This document shows, in pieces, positions 22,834 to 30,593 of a DNA stretch of 33,835 bases (position 1 is the stretch's first letter; every line of letters begins with the position of its first letter). The notes under the pieces are model-generated. The model did not search any database and was not told the origin of the DNA. It saw only the letters and a list, made by a program, of their open reading frames with translations. Origin of the DNA: JAHJQQ01 sp032907525 (GTDB taxonomy: Bacteria; Pseudomonadota; Gammaproteobacteria; Thiohalobacterales; Thiohalobacteraceae); contig JAJJPM010000188.1 in NCBI GenBank assembly GCA_032907525.1, positions 1 to 33,835 on the forward strand, read 5' to 3'. Made by a program: the position numbers and the translations under genes.

Positions 22834-24438
22834 TCACTGCGCGGCCAGCCATTTTCCCGCGGCCCACAGGGCCAGATCGTCGGCGTCGCCGCGGTAATCC
22901 TGCAACAATTCCCCGCCGGCGCAGGGTCCCGGCATCTGATCGCAGTACAGCACCAGATAACCGTCCGGATGGGCGCGCGCCCAGTCCGCCACCGCCGGCG
23001 GATCGATCACCGCCAGCGGTGCGCGCAGGCGGCCGGGGAAATGGAACTGCCCGTGATACTTGCCGACGTGGGCGACGGGATGGCCGGCCGCCTGCAGTTC
23101 CGCGAGCCGCGCCGCGAACGCCCGCAGATCGTAGGCCGGAGCCGCCACGCGCAGCACCGAGACATGCAGGCCGACGAGCAGAGCGACGCCCGCGAGCGCC
23201 AGCCCCTGCACCCGGCCCGGGAGGCCGGCCGGCCGCCACAGCCACCACAGCGCGGCCGTCGCGAGGAAGGCCAGGCCCCAGAGGGGCTCGATGCCGGCGG
23301 CCCAATGCACGCGGGCGCCCGGATCGCGCAGCGCGGCCGCCCCGAACAGCAATGCCGGGAGCGCCAGCAGCGCCGCCGCCAGGCCCTGCCGCCGTGGCTT
23401 TCCCGACGCCGGGGCTTCCTGCACACGCGCCAGCGCGCCGGCCGCCAGCAGTGCCAGCGCCGGGAACATCGGCAGCAGATACTTCACCTGCTTACCGCTG
23501 ATCAGGCTCAGCGCGGCCACCACCGGCAGCGCCCAGCACAGCAGGAAGCGGCCGGCGCGTTCCGCGACGATGCCGCCGCGCAGCGCGTGCCACACCGGCG
23601 GCCACAGTGTCCAGGGCAGCAGCAGGACCGGCAGCCACGGCAGATACCACCAGAACGGCTGCCGGTGCGCGAACGAGTCCACCATGCGGTCGGCGGTCTG
23701 TCCCCAGAAGATCGCGCGCTGGTAATCCGGGCCGCCGGCCTGGGCCGCCGGCAGCGCCCAGGCCAGGGCGATGGCCGCGCCGAGCAGGACTGCCGCCGTC
23801 AAGCCGCCGTACCAGCACGCCCAGCCCTTGAGGCGCGCGCGATCCACCCATAGCCGGCCGAGCAGCGCCGCCGGCAGCACATGCAGCAGGATCACCGGGC
23901 CCTTGCTGAGCACGCCCAGCCCGATGGCCAGCCCGACCACGAGCCAGCCGCTGCCCGCGCCCGTCGCCGCGCGCTGCAGGCCCAGCATGCCGAGCAGCGT
24001 GCAGAACACGACGATCAGATCGAACTGGGTGAGCGTCGAGAAACCGGCAAAGAACACGCAACCGAACAGCAGCCAGGGCGCCAGTGCGGCCGCCAGCGGC
24101 CGCGCCGGCCACAGCCGCCGCGCGAGCAGCGCCGTCAGACCGAGACAGCCGAGGCCGACGAGCGGCGCGACCAGCCGCGGCCAGACATCGTTGACGCCGG
24201 ACAGCCCCCAGCCCGCCTGCATCAGCCAGAACAGCAGCGGCGGCTTGTGGCTGTAGGCCTCGCCGTTCAGATAGGGCACCAGGAAATCGCCGCGCGTCCA
24301 CATCTCCCAGGCGACACCGACGTAGCGCGTCTCGTCCACCGGGAGCAGCGGCCGCGTGAGCAGTCCGACGACGACCAGCAGCGCCCAGGCGACGAGCAGC
24401 AGCCAGACCGGATTGCGCACGGGAGTCGATGGATTCAT
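22834..24438 (-). CDS. ArnT-like GT39-family glycosyltransferase, membrane
   Basis: A 534-residue protein with about twelve membrane helices in the PMT/ArnT (GT-C fold) pattern. These enzymes transfer a sugar from a polyprenyl-phosphate carrier to lipid A, glycans or proteins on the periplasmic face. The first periplasmic loop contains PVDETRYVGVAWEM, with the Asp-Glu pair (D35, E36) expected at the active site, and SHKPPLLFWL, a strongly conserved motif of ArnT-like members. VLSKGPVIL and GKQVKYLLPMFPALALL are further family features. Upstream, on the same strand, are a VTT membrane protein and a GT2 enzyme that could make the lipid-linked donor. Whether it acts on lipid A is not shown. Confidence 0.88.
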   Translation of the reverse strand: MNPSTPVRNPVWLLLVAWALLVVVGLLTRPLLPVDETRYVGVAWEMWTRGDFLVPYLNGEAYSHKPPLLFWLMQAGWGLSGVNDVWPRLVAPLVGLGCLGLTALLARRLWPARPLAAALAPWLLFGCVFFAGFSTLTQFDLIVVFCTLLGMLGLQRAATGAGSGWLVVGLAIGLGVLSKGPVILLHVLPAALLGRLWVDRARLKGWACWYGGLTAAVLLGAAIALAWALPAAQAGGPDYQRAIFWGQTADRMVDSFAHRQPFWWYLPWLPVLLLPWTLWPPVWHALRGGIVAERAGRFLLCWALPVVAALSLISGKQVKYLLPMFPALALLAAGALARVQEAPASGKPRRQGLAAALLALPALLFGAAALRDPGARVHWAAGIEPLWGLAFLATAALWWLWRPAGLPGRVQGLALAGVALLVGLHVSVLRVAAPAYDLRAFAARLAELQAAGHPVAHVGKYHGQFHFPGRLRAPLAVIDPPAVADWARAHPDGYLVLYCDQMPGPCAGGELLQDYRGDADDLALWAAGKWLAAQ

Positions 24439-24488
24439 GGCCGGGGATTGTGGCGCACAAACGGTGCCGGAGTCATGCCGGTCACGCC

Positions 24489-25187
24489 TCAGTCATCCAG
24501 ACCGAGTTCGTGTTCCATCCGCGAATCCAGATGCCGGCCATGGCGGAACCTGCGGTACAGACGGATGCCCAGCATGCCGGAGACGAGGAACAGCGCGGCG
24601 CTCAGCGTGATGCGCCACAGCGGATCGACGCCGACGCCGCTGCCGGCCAGCGCGAACACCAGCGTCTGCGGGACATAGCCGAGGGCGGAACCCAGCACGA
24701 AAGGCAGCGCGCGCACATGGGTGACGCCGGCGGCGAGATTGGTGACCAGATTGCTGCCGGCCGGCAGCAGGCGGATCAGCAGCGTCATGCCGAAGGTGTT
24801 GTCGCGGATGAACGCGTCGATGCGACGGATGCGCCCGGAGAGGCGCGCGGCCACCAGCGCGCGCCCGAACCAGCGGGCATAGTAGAACGTGAGGATGCAG
24901 CCGACCACGGTCGCCAGCACGCCCAGCAGCGTGCCCAGTGCGAGGTCGAAGGCGTAGCCCGCCAGAAAACTGATCGCCTGCCGCGGGATCCCGACGGCGA
25001 TGGCGAACGAGCCCATGGCGAGAAACAGCAGCTCGCCGCTCAGCCCGCGGCCGCGCACCTCGTGATCGATCCAGGCCTTGTCCAGCATCGACGCGAGGTG
25101 GGACTCCTCGAATACGATGGCCAGAACGGCGAGGCTGACGAGAAACAGCAGGCCTCTGAGAAAAATGCGCGGCTTCGGGGCGGACAT
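24489..25187 (-). CDS. TVP38/TMEM64-type (VTT domain) inner-membrane protein
   Basis: From ATG 25187 the protein has 232 residues with about five to six membrane segments. The VTT motifs are visible: GIPRQAISFLAGYAFDLALG, then FYYARWFGR, then LLIRLLPAGSNLVTNLAAGVT and LPFVLGSALGYVPQTLVFALAG. VTT/DedA proteins are linked to lipid scrambling, for example recycling of undecaprenyl phosphate in some members, which would fit the glycosyltransferases on each side. A GTG at 25268, 3 bp after the GT2 stop, would add 27 residues that do not look like part of the fold. It is 50 bp before the GT39 gene. Confidence 0.88.
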   Translation of the reverse strand: MSAPKPRIFLRGLLFLVSLAVLAIVFEESHLASMLDKAWIDHEVRGRGLSGELLFLAMGSFAIAVGIPRQAISFLAGYAFDLALGTLLGVLATVVGCILTFYYARWFGRALVAARLSGRIRRIDAFIRDNTFGMTLLIRLLPAGSNLVTNLAAGVTHVRALPFVLGSALGYVPQTLVFALAGSGVGVDPLWRITLSAALFLVSGMLGIRLYRRFRHGRHLDSRMEHELGLDD

Positions 25188-25271
25188 GCGCGGCGGTCGG
25201 CTCAGATTCAGAATCCATACATCGTCGATGCGCCCCGGAATCCGCATTCCGGATCCCGCCGGGCCCACCCG

Positions 25272-25994
25272 CTACTCGACCTCGTGTACCTGAGGCCGCC
25301 TGGCGCGCCGCTGCAGCCAGCTCACACCGATCAGATCGACGATGCCGACCCACAACCGGTTGTGCACACCGTACTTGCTCACCCCGCGTTCGCGGTGCCG
25401 GTGGCGCACCTCGACTGAACGCACCTGGCCGCCGGCCCGCAGCACCAGTGCCGGCAGGAAGCGGTGCATATGGTCGAAGTATGGCAGCTCCAGAAACAGC
25501 TCCCGCTCGAAGACCTTCAGGCCGCAGCCGGTATCGGGCGTGGCGTCCTTCAGCAGCGTCCGGCGCACGGCATTGGCGATCCTGGACGACACGCGCTTGA
25601 CCCAGCTGTCCCGGCGCGTCCGGCGCCAGCCGGCGATCAGCCGCAGTTCGGGCGGGCGGTCCGGCGCCTGCGCCACGGCCATGAGGCCCGGGATGTCGGC
25701 CGGGTCGTTCTGGCCGTCGCCGTCGAGCGTGGCGATCCAGGGCGCGCGCGCGGCCTTCACGCCGCTGCGCACGGCCGTGCTCTGGCCGCAGCTCCGGGCA
25801 TGGCGCAGCACGCGCAGACGCGGATAGCGGGCCCGCGCCGCGCTCAGGACCGCCGGCGTGTCGTCCGTGCTGCCGTCGTCGACGTAGATCACCTCGTAGT
25901 CGTAGCGCCCGCTCAGTGCCGCATCGATCTCGGCCAGCAGCGGCAGGATATTGTCCTGCTCGTTTCTGACCGGAACGACGACGGAAAGATCCAT
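25272..25994 (-). CDS. GT2-family glycosyltransferase, polyprenyl-phosphate type
   Basis: A 240-residue GT-A fold enzyme that resembles dolichyl-phosphate mannosyltransferase-like and ArnC-like proteins. It starts MDLSVVVPVRNEQDNI and has VIYVDDGSTDDT for nucleotide-sugar binding. The metal-binding DXD is D91-D93 in TLDGDGQNDP, then DTGCGLKVF and the region RHRHRERGVSKYG. Unlike ArnC it has no C-terminal membrane helices, and ends in a basic tail (SWLQRRARRPQ). The most economical idea is that it charges a polyprenyl phosphate with a sugar for the GT39 enzyme in the same operon. It is divergent from the YyaL-type gene. Confidence 0.9.
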   Translation of the reverse strand: MDLSVVVPVRNEQDNILPLLAEIDAALSGRYDYEVIYVDDGSTDDTPAVLSAARARYPRLRVLRHARSCGQSTAVRSGVKAARAPWIATLDGDGQNDPADIPGLMAVAQAPDRPPELRLIAGWRRTRRDSWVKRVSSRIANAVRRTLLKDATPDTGCGLKVFERELFLELPYFDHMHRFLPALVLRAGGQVRSVEVRHRHRERGVSKYGVHNRLWVGIVDLIGVSWLQRRARRPQVHEVE

Positions 25995-26024
25995 GGTGAC
26001 GTAACGCTTTGAAGGCGACCCGCG

Positions 26025-26053
26025 GAGACAGCACGCCGCGAAACCGCTATAGT
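26025..26053 (+). promoter_or_regulatory. Sigma-70-like promoter of the YyaL-type gene
   Basis: GAGACA (26025-26030, four of six) and TATAGT (26048-26053, five of six) are separated by 17 bp, 34 bp before ATG 26088. The match is moderate. Confidence 0.45.
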
Positions 26054-26087
26054 TGACGGTCCCACTCGGGAATCACGCGGCGGCGCA

Positions 26088-28154
26088 ATGAACAAGGGCG
26101 GCGACTATAGCAACCATCTGGCCGGCGAGACCAGCCCCTACCTCCTCCAGCACGCGGGCAACCCCGTGGACTGGTACCCCTGGGGACCGGAGGCGCTGGA
26201 CAAGGCGGCCCGTGAAAACAAGCCCATACTGCTCTCGGTGGGCTACTCCGCCTGCCACTGGTGCCATGTGATGGCCCACGAGTGCTTCGAGGACCCGGAG
26301 GTCGCCGCGGTCATGAACGCGCTGTTCGTGAACATCAAGGTCGACCGCGAGGAGCGCCCGGACATCGACAAGATCTACCAGACCGCGCACGCGCTGCTCA
26401 CGCAGCGCAACGGCGGCTGGCCGCTGACCATGTTCCTGACGCCCGACGGCCGCATCCCCTTCTTCGGCGGCACCTACTTTCCGAAGGAGCCGCGCTACGG
26501 CCTGCCCGGCTTCGTCGATCTCATGCAGCGCGTGGCCGGCTTCTACCGTGAACGCCAGGCCGATATCGCCGAGCAGAACACCGCCCTGCTCCAGGCCCTG
26601 GACAGTCTCGCCGCACCCGCCTACGCGCCCGGCCGCCCCTCGGCGCGGCCGCTGGACATCGCGCGCAACCAGCTGGAGCAGCAGTTCGACGCCACCCACG
26701 GCGGCTTCGGCCGCGCCCCCAAGTTTCCGCATCCGACCAGCCTGGAGCGCCTGCTGCGCCACTGGGCGGCGACCCGCGACGGGGGACAGCCCGACGAACG
26801 CGCCCTGCACATGGCCACCTTCACCCTGCAGCGCATGGCGCTCGGCGGCGTCTACGACCAGCTGGGCGGCGGCTTCTGCCGCTACTCGGTCGACGACCGG
26901 TGGGTGATCCCGCACTTCGAAAAGATGCTCTACGACAACGGCCCGCTGCTGGCGCTGTATGCGCAGGCGCACGCCGCCACCGGCGACCCGCTGTTCGCGC
27001 GCGTCGCCGACGAGACCGCCGCCTGGGTGATGCGGGAGATGCAGGCGCCGGAAGGGGGCTACTACTCGACGCTGGATGCGGACTCGGAAGGCGAAGAGGG
27101 ACGCTTCTACGTCTGGGCGCGCACCGAGGTCCGCGACCTGCTCGGCACGGACTACGATCTGTTCGCCCGCCGCTTCGGCCTGGACCGCGAGCCGAATTTC
27201 GAGGGCCGCCATCATCTGCACGTGTTCGCCGACGCGGCCGATCTCGCACGCGAGTCCGGCACGAGCGAGGCGGACGTGACGCGGCGCCTGGACGCCGCGC
27301 GGGCCACGCTGCTGGCGGCGCGCGAGCGGCGCGTCCGTCCCGGGCGCGACGAGAAGATCCTCACCGCCTGGAACGGCCTCATGATCCGCGGCATGGCGAT
27401 CGCCGCGCGGCACCTGGATCGGCCGGAATATGCGGTCTCTGCCGAGCGTGCCCTGGACTTCATCCGCGCGACGCTGTGGCGCGACGGCCGTCTGCTGGCG
27501 ACCTGCAAGGACGGCCGGGCCCACCTGAACGCCTATCTCGACGACTATGTCTTCCTCATCGACGGCATACTGGAACTGCTGCAGGTGCGCTGGCGCGACG
27601 GCGATCTCGCCTTCGCACTGGAACTCGCCGAAGTCGTGCTCGGGCATTTTCAGGCGCCCGATGGCGGCTTCTTCTTCACGGCGGACGATCACGAGACGCT
27701 CATCCAGCGGCCCAAGCCGCTCGCCGACGACGCCACACCCTCCGGCAACGGCGTGGCCGCCGCGGTACTCGGCCGCCTGGGCCATCTGCTGGGCGAGCAC
27801 CGCTTTCTCGATGCCGCCGAACGCACGCTCACCGCGCTCTGGGCCGGTATCGAACAGAACGCCTACGCCTGCACGGCGCTGCTGCTCGCCACCGAGGAAT
27901 ACCTCTCGCCGGTCCAGACCGTCGTGCTGCGCGGCGACCCGTCGGCGCTGGAGGACTGGCACCGCCTGTGCGCACGGCCCTATGCACCGCACCGCCTCAG
28001 CTTCGCCATCCCCGCCGATGCCGCAGACCTGCCCGGTATCCTGCGCGAACGCCGGCCGCAGGGGGAATGTGTCGCCTATGTCTGCACCGGCACCCGCTGC
28101 GCGCCGCCCGTCACCCGCCCCGCCGATCTCGCCGCCGTGCTGCAGGCCGGCTGA
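26088..28154 (+). CDS. YyaL/SSP411-type protein: thioredoxin fold plus alpha/alpha barrel
   Basis: A 688-residue protein of the DUF255/spermatogenesis-associated 20 family. The N-terminal thioredoxin-like domain (about 1-165) begins SNHLAGETSPYLLQHAGNPVDWYPW and holds CHWC (C56, C59) followed by MAHECFEDPEVAAVMNALFVNIKVDREERPD, the signature of the family. The rest resembles the alpha/alpha toroid of AGE-type sugar epimerases and six-hairpin glycosidases (LGGVYDQLGGGFCRYSVDD, HFEKMLYDN, KILTAWNGLMI). The physiological role is not established. It has no signal peptide and so should be cytoplasmic. It stands alone between a divergent glycosyltransferase and mscL. Confidence 0.94.
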   Translation: MNKGGDYSNHLAGETSPYLLQHAGNPVDWYPWGPEALDKAARENKPILLSVGYSACHWCHVMAHECFEDPEVAAVMNALFVNIKVDREERPDIDKIYQTAHALLTQRNGGWPLTMFLTPDGRIPFFGGTYFPKEPRYGLPGFVDLMQRVAGFYRERQADIAEQNTALLQALDSLAAPAYAPGRPSARPLDIARNQLEQQFDATHGGFGRAPKFPHPTSLERLLRHWAATRDGGQPDERALHMATFTLQRMALGGVYDQLGGGFCRYSVDDRWVIPHFEKMLYDNGPLLALYAQAHAATGDPLFARVADETAAWVMREMQAPEGGYYSTLDADSEGEEGRFYVWARTEVRDLLGTDYDLFARRFGLDREPNFEGRHHLHVFADAADLARESGTSEADVTRRLDAARATLLAARERRVRPGRDEKILTAWNGLMIRGMAIAARHLDRPEYAVSAERALDFIRATLWRDGRLLATCKDGRAHLNAYLDDYVFLIDGILELLQVRWRDGDLAFALELAEVVLGHFQAPDGGFFFTADDHETLIQRPKPLADDATPSGNGVAAAVLGRLGHLLGEHRFLDAAERTLTALWAGIEQNAYACTALLLATEEYLSPVQTVVLRGDPSALEDWHRLCARPYAPHRLSFAIPADAADLPGILRERRPQGECVAYVCTGTRCAPPVTRPADLAAVLQAG

Positions 28155-28196
28155 CCGCCGCCGCGATCCGTTGCCGGACCCGGTCACCATTCTTCG

Positions 28197-28226
28197 GTTA
28201 ACTGACTACAGTTAACTGTGTACGAT
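28197..28226 (+). promoter_or_regulatory. Inverted repeat overlapping the likely mscL promoter
   Basis: GTTAACTG (28197-28204) and CAGTTAAC (28209-28216) form a perfect 8-bp inverted repeat with a 4-bp spacer. A -35-like TTAACT (28198-28203, four of six) and a -10-like TACGAT (28221-28226, four of six) with 17 bp between them overlap it. A protein bound to the repeat would cover the -35 region, so it looks like an operator, or a small cruciform. Confidence 0.5.
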
Positions 28227-28309
28227 GGGCCCGACGCGCGGCGGCAGCTGTGATCGGCCCCGAAGTATGCTGTCAAGGTCGGAACAACAACGAACCAGGA
28301 GGCAACACC

Positions 28310-28714
28310 ATGGGGATGATCAACGAGTTCAAGCAATTCGCCATGAAAGGCAATGTGGTCGACATGGCCGTCGGCATCATCATCGGCGCGGCCTTCGGCA
28401 AGATCGTCTCGTCGTTCGTCGGCGACGTCATCATGCCGCCGCTCGGACTGCTGATCGGCGGCGTGGATTTCACCGATCTGGCGATCACGCTCAAGGAGGC
28501 GACGGAAGGCGCGGCCGCCGTCACCCTCAACTACGGCAAGTTCGTCCAGACGGTATTCGACTTCCTCATCGTCGCCTTCGCGATCTTCATCGCCATCAAG
28601 GCCATGAACAGGCTCAAGCGCAAAGAGGAGGAAAAGCCCGCCGCTCCGCCGGCGCCGAGCAAGGAAGAGGTGCTGCTCGCCGAGATCCGCGACCTGCTCA
28701 AGCAGAAGAGCTGA
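28310..28714 (+). CDS. mscL: Large-conductance mechanosensitive channel MscL
   Basis: Opens under membrane tension to release solutes during osmotic downshock; acts as a pentamer in the inner membrane. AGGAGG (28297-28302) fixes ATG 28310. The 134-residue protein has the amphipathic N-terminus MGMINEFKQFAMKGNVVDMAVG, the first membrane helix with the pore-lining GIIIGAAFGKIVSSFVGDVIMPPLG, a periplasmic loop (TEGAAAVTLNYG), the second helix FLIVAFAIFIAIKAMNRLK and a charged cytoplasmic bundle. Length and motifs are normal. Confidence 0.97.
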   Translation: MGMINEFKQFAMKGNVVDMAVGIIIGAAFGKIVSSFVGDVIMPPLGLLIGGVDFTDLAITLKEATEGAAAVTLNYGKFVQTVFDFLIVAFAIFIAIKAMNRLKRKEEEKPAAPPAPSKEEVLLAEIRDLLKQKS

Positions 28715-28726
28715 GCCGGCATCCGG

Positions 28727-28749
28727 GGAGGCGGCCCCGTTCCGCCTCC
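28727..28749. terminator. Hairpin between the convergent mscL and sigma-factor genes
   Basis: An 8-bp stem (GGAGGCGG / CCGCCTCC) with a 7-nt loop lies in the 53-bp gap between the two convergent stop codons. No T-tract follows on either strand. Confidence 0.45.
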
Positions 28750-28767
28750 TGCGCTCTCGCTCCGTAC

Positions 28768-29913
28768 CTATAGACTCTCCCTCAACAGCCAGGCCGCATC
28801 CAGGTCGCGCAGGGCCTTCAGCGCCTGTGCCTCCAGCTGGCGGATGCGCTCACGGGTCACGCCCTGCTGGCGCGCGATCTGCTCCAGCGTGCAGTCGTCG
28901 CGCAGACCGATGCCGAACCGCATGCGCAGGATATGGGCGTGACGCTCCGGCAGCTGCGCCAGCAGGGCCTGGATCGCGCGACGCATGTCCTCCAGCTGCG
29001 CGTCGCGCTCGGGACAGGCGCCGGGCACGGCGGCCAGCTGATCTATCATGGCGATGCCATCGGTACCGCACAGCGGTGCATCCAGGGCCAGCGGCGCGGC
29101 CTGCGCCGTGAAGCCACGGTGCACGTCGGCGACGCTCACGCCCAGCTGCACCGCGATCTCGCGATGGCTGACCGCACGGCCACGCAGCGCGGCCAGCCGC
29201 TCGGCCGTTCGCGCAACCTCCCGACCCTCCCAGTATTGCGCCACCGACGGACGCACGTCCTGTCCCTGACGCACGATGGCATAGACCATCGCCCGCCGGA
29301 TCCACCACATGGCATAGGTCGACAGACGCACGCCGCGCGCCGGGTCGAAGCGCTCGATGGCGCGCAGCAGGCCGAGATTGCCCTCCTGCACCAGGTCCAT
29401 GTAGGCCAGCGGGCCCCCGCGGTACTGCCGGGCGAGCGCGGCGACCAGGCGCTGATTGGCCTCCACCAGCCGGGCCGTGAGCGTCCGGACCCGCATCAGT
29501 CCCCGGTCGAGCACACGCGCCAGCCGTACCGCGTCGGCGCCCCCGGCGGAGAGATGCGCCTGCAGATCCGCCATGCATTCGGTGCGCAGGCGCAGCGACG
29601 TGAGCACGGCACGCGGCCGATGCGGCGCGACCCCGCCGCGCAGCAGCGCCATGCACTCGGCGAACCGGGCACCGGGCGCGGCTGAGGATGTCACCCAACG
29701 CCCCAGCACGGCCGGATCGTCGCCGCCCCCCAGCCAGGCATCGAGCCTTGCGGCGATCAGTGGCCACGTCGCCGGGCAGGCGGCCATGGCCTGAGCGACC
29801 CGTCGCTGCGCCCGATCGATGCGCCACACCCAGCCGAGCTGGACCTCGGGCGGAGGGACGGCGCGGGCATAGATCCGGGCGGAGTACAGCTCGGCAGCAT
29901 CCATGCGCTCCAT
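28768..29913 (-). CDS. Diverged RpoD-like sigma-70 family factor
   Basis: From ATG 29913 (AGGAGA upstream) the protein has 381 residues. It lacks region 1.1. A region 1.2-like start (DAAELYSARIYARAV) is followed by a reduced non-conserved-region remnant (RVAQAMAACPATWPLIAARL resembles the RpoD segment after region 1.2). Region 2 begins RLVEANQRLVAALARQY (about 148) and includes YMDLVQEGNLGLLRAIERFDPARG and LSTYAMWWIRRAMVYAIV. Region 4 (317-378) ends with a helix-turn-helix (TLEQIARQQGVTRERIRQLEAQALKAL). In region 2.4 the residues at the positions of E. coli Gln437 and Thr440, which read the -12 base, are Arg207 and Val210. It is therefore likely an alternative factor with altered -10 recognition. 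It is divergent from a CI-like repressor. Confidence 0.88.
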   Translation of the reverse strand: MERMDAAELYSARIYARAVPPPEVQLGWVWRIDRAQRRVAQAMAACPATWPLIAARLDAWLGGGDDPAVLGRWVTSSAAPGARFAECMALLRGGVAPHRPRAVLTSLRLRTECMADLQAHLSAGGADAVRLARVLDRGLMRVRTLTARLVEANQRLVAALARQYRGGPLAYMDLVQEGNLGLLRAIERFDPARGVRLSTYAMWWIRRAMVYAIVRQGQDVRPSVAQYWEGREVARTAERLAALRGRAVSHREIAVQLGVSVADVHRGFTAQAAPLALDAPLCGTDGIAMIDQLAAVPGACPERDAQLEDMRRAIQALLAQLPERHAHILRMRFGIGLRDDCTLEQIARQQGVTRERIRQLEAQALKALRDLDAAWLLRESL

Positions 29914-30062
29914 AGGGGGCTCTCTCCTGTGACGATCATGACGGTTCTTTCCGGAGCCGGCCGTTAGACTTCGCCGCGCGCGCCCGGCACACGCGCAACA
30001 CAACCCGCCGCCTGCCGCGGGGCGCTGTGCTATGCTCCTTAACTTGTTGTTTTAACTCGGCA

Positions 30063-30092
30063 AAAAATACACTGCCTGTGTATTTTTATACA
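30063..30092. promoter_or_regulatory. Operator-like inverted repeat upstream of the CI-like regulator
   Basis: AAAAATACAC and GTGTATTTTT form a perfect 10-bp inverted repeat with a 5-bp spacer (30063-30087). TGTAT-N4-ATACA (30079-30092) overlaps its right half. The stretch is strikingly AT-rich for this genome and lies 28-57 bp before the regulator start codon, between it and the divergent sigma gene. Autoregulation is the natural reading, perhaps with control of both genes. Confidence 0.6.
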
Positions 30093-30119
30093 TGTTTTGC
30101 GTATGTCTAACACACACAG

Positions 30120-30593
30120 ATGGTGACGTCAAGAATGCGGGAGGAAAAGAACGCGGCGCTGCTGCGCCAGGTGCTGGACCGGCTCAAGACGCTCGAAGGG
30201 GTGCGCAACGACGTCGATCTCGCCGAACCGCTGGCGACCAACAAGCGCAACGTCTCCGCCTGGAAGGAACGCGGCACCCTCCCCTGGGAGCGCCTGCACG
30301 CCTACTGCCTGCGCCGGCAGATCTCACTGGAATGGCTGATCAACGGCCGCGGCGCCGCCCAGGTGACCGCACTGGTGGCCGAGCCGGGCAGCGTCTACCG
30401 TCTGGAAACCGATCAGGACGTGATCTATCGCATCGCCGCCGACGTGTACCGCGCCCTTCAGCAGCAGGGCACCGCGATCAGCGCGGACAAGTTCGGCCAG
30501 GTGGTGCGGCTGCTGCACCGCGACATGCTGCAGAACGGCGGAGACGCCGTGGCCTACGACAAGGTGTTCGAGGTCGTGAAGCTGGCGGGCTAG
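30120..30593 (+). CDS. Transcriptional regulator with phage CI-type helix-turn-helix
   Basis: A 157-residue protein. The N-terminal domain (about 12-78) resembles Bac_CI_repr: RLKTLEGVRNDVDLAEPL, then the recognition helix region ATNKRNVSAWKERGTLPWERLHAYCLRRQISLEWLINGRG. The C-terminal part (90-155) is helical (DQDVIYRIAADVYRALQQQGT ... VVRLLHRDMLQNGG) and carries no protease or ligand motif, so it may serve dimerisation. ATG 30135 is an alternative start. It is preceded by an AT-rich region with the perfect inverted repeat described separately, and it faces the diverged sigma factor. No other phage genes are present. Confidence 0.85.
   Translation: MVTSRMREEKNAALLRQVLDRLKTLEGVRNDVDLAEPLATNKRNVSAWKERGTLPWERLHAYCLRRQISLEWLINGRGAAQVTALVAEPGSVYRLETDQDVIYRIAADVYRALQQQGTAISADKFGQVVRLLHRDMLQNGGDAVAYDKVFEVVKLAG

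Noticed and set aside
21564..23501. A 645-codon open frame on the plus strand
   Set aside because: It is antisense to the RlmI-type and GT39 genes and has a low-complexity Arg/Pro-rich tail.
26073..28190. A 705-codon open frame on the minus strand
   Set aside because: It is the antisense shadow of the YyaL-type gene; no family motifs.
30120..30593. A prophage remnant around the CI-like regulator
   Set aside because: No integrase, structural genes or attachment repeats are nearby. Isolated CI-type regulators are common in chromosomes.
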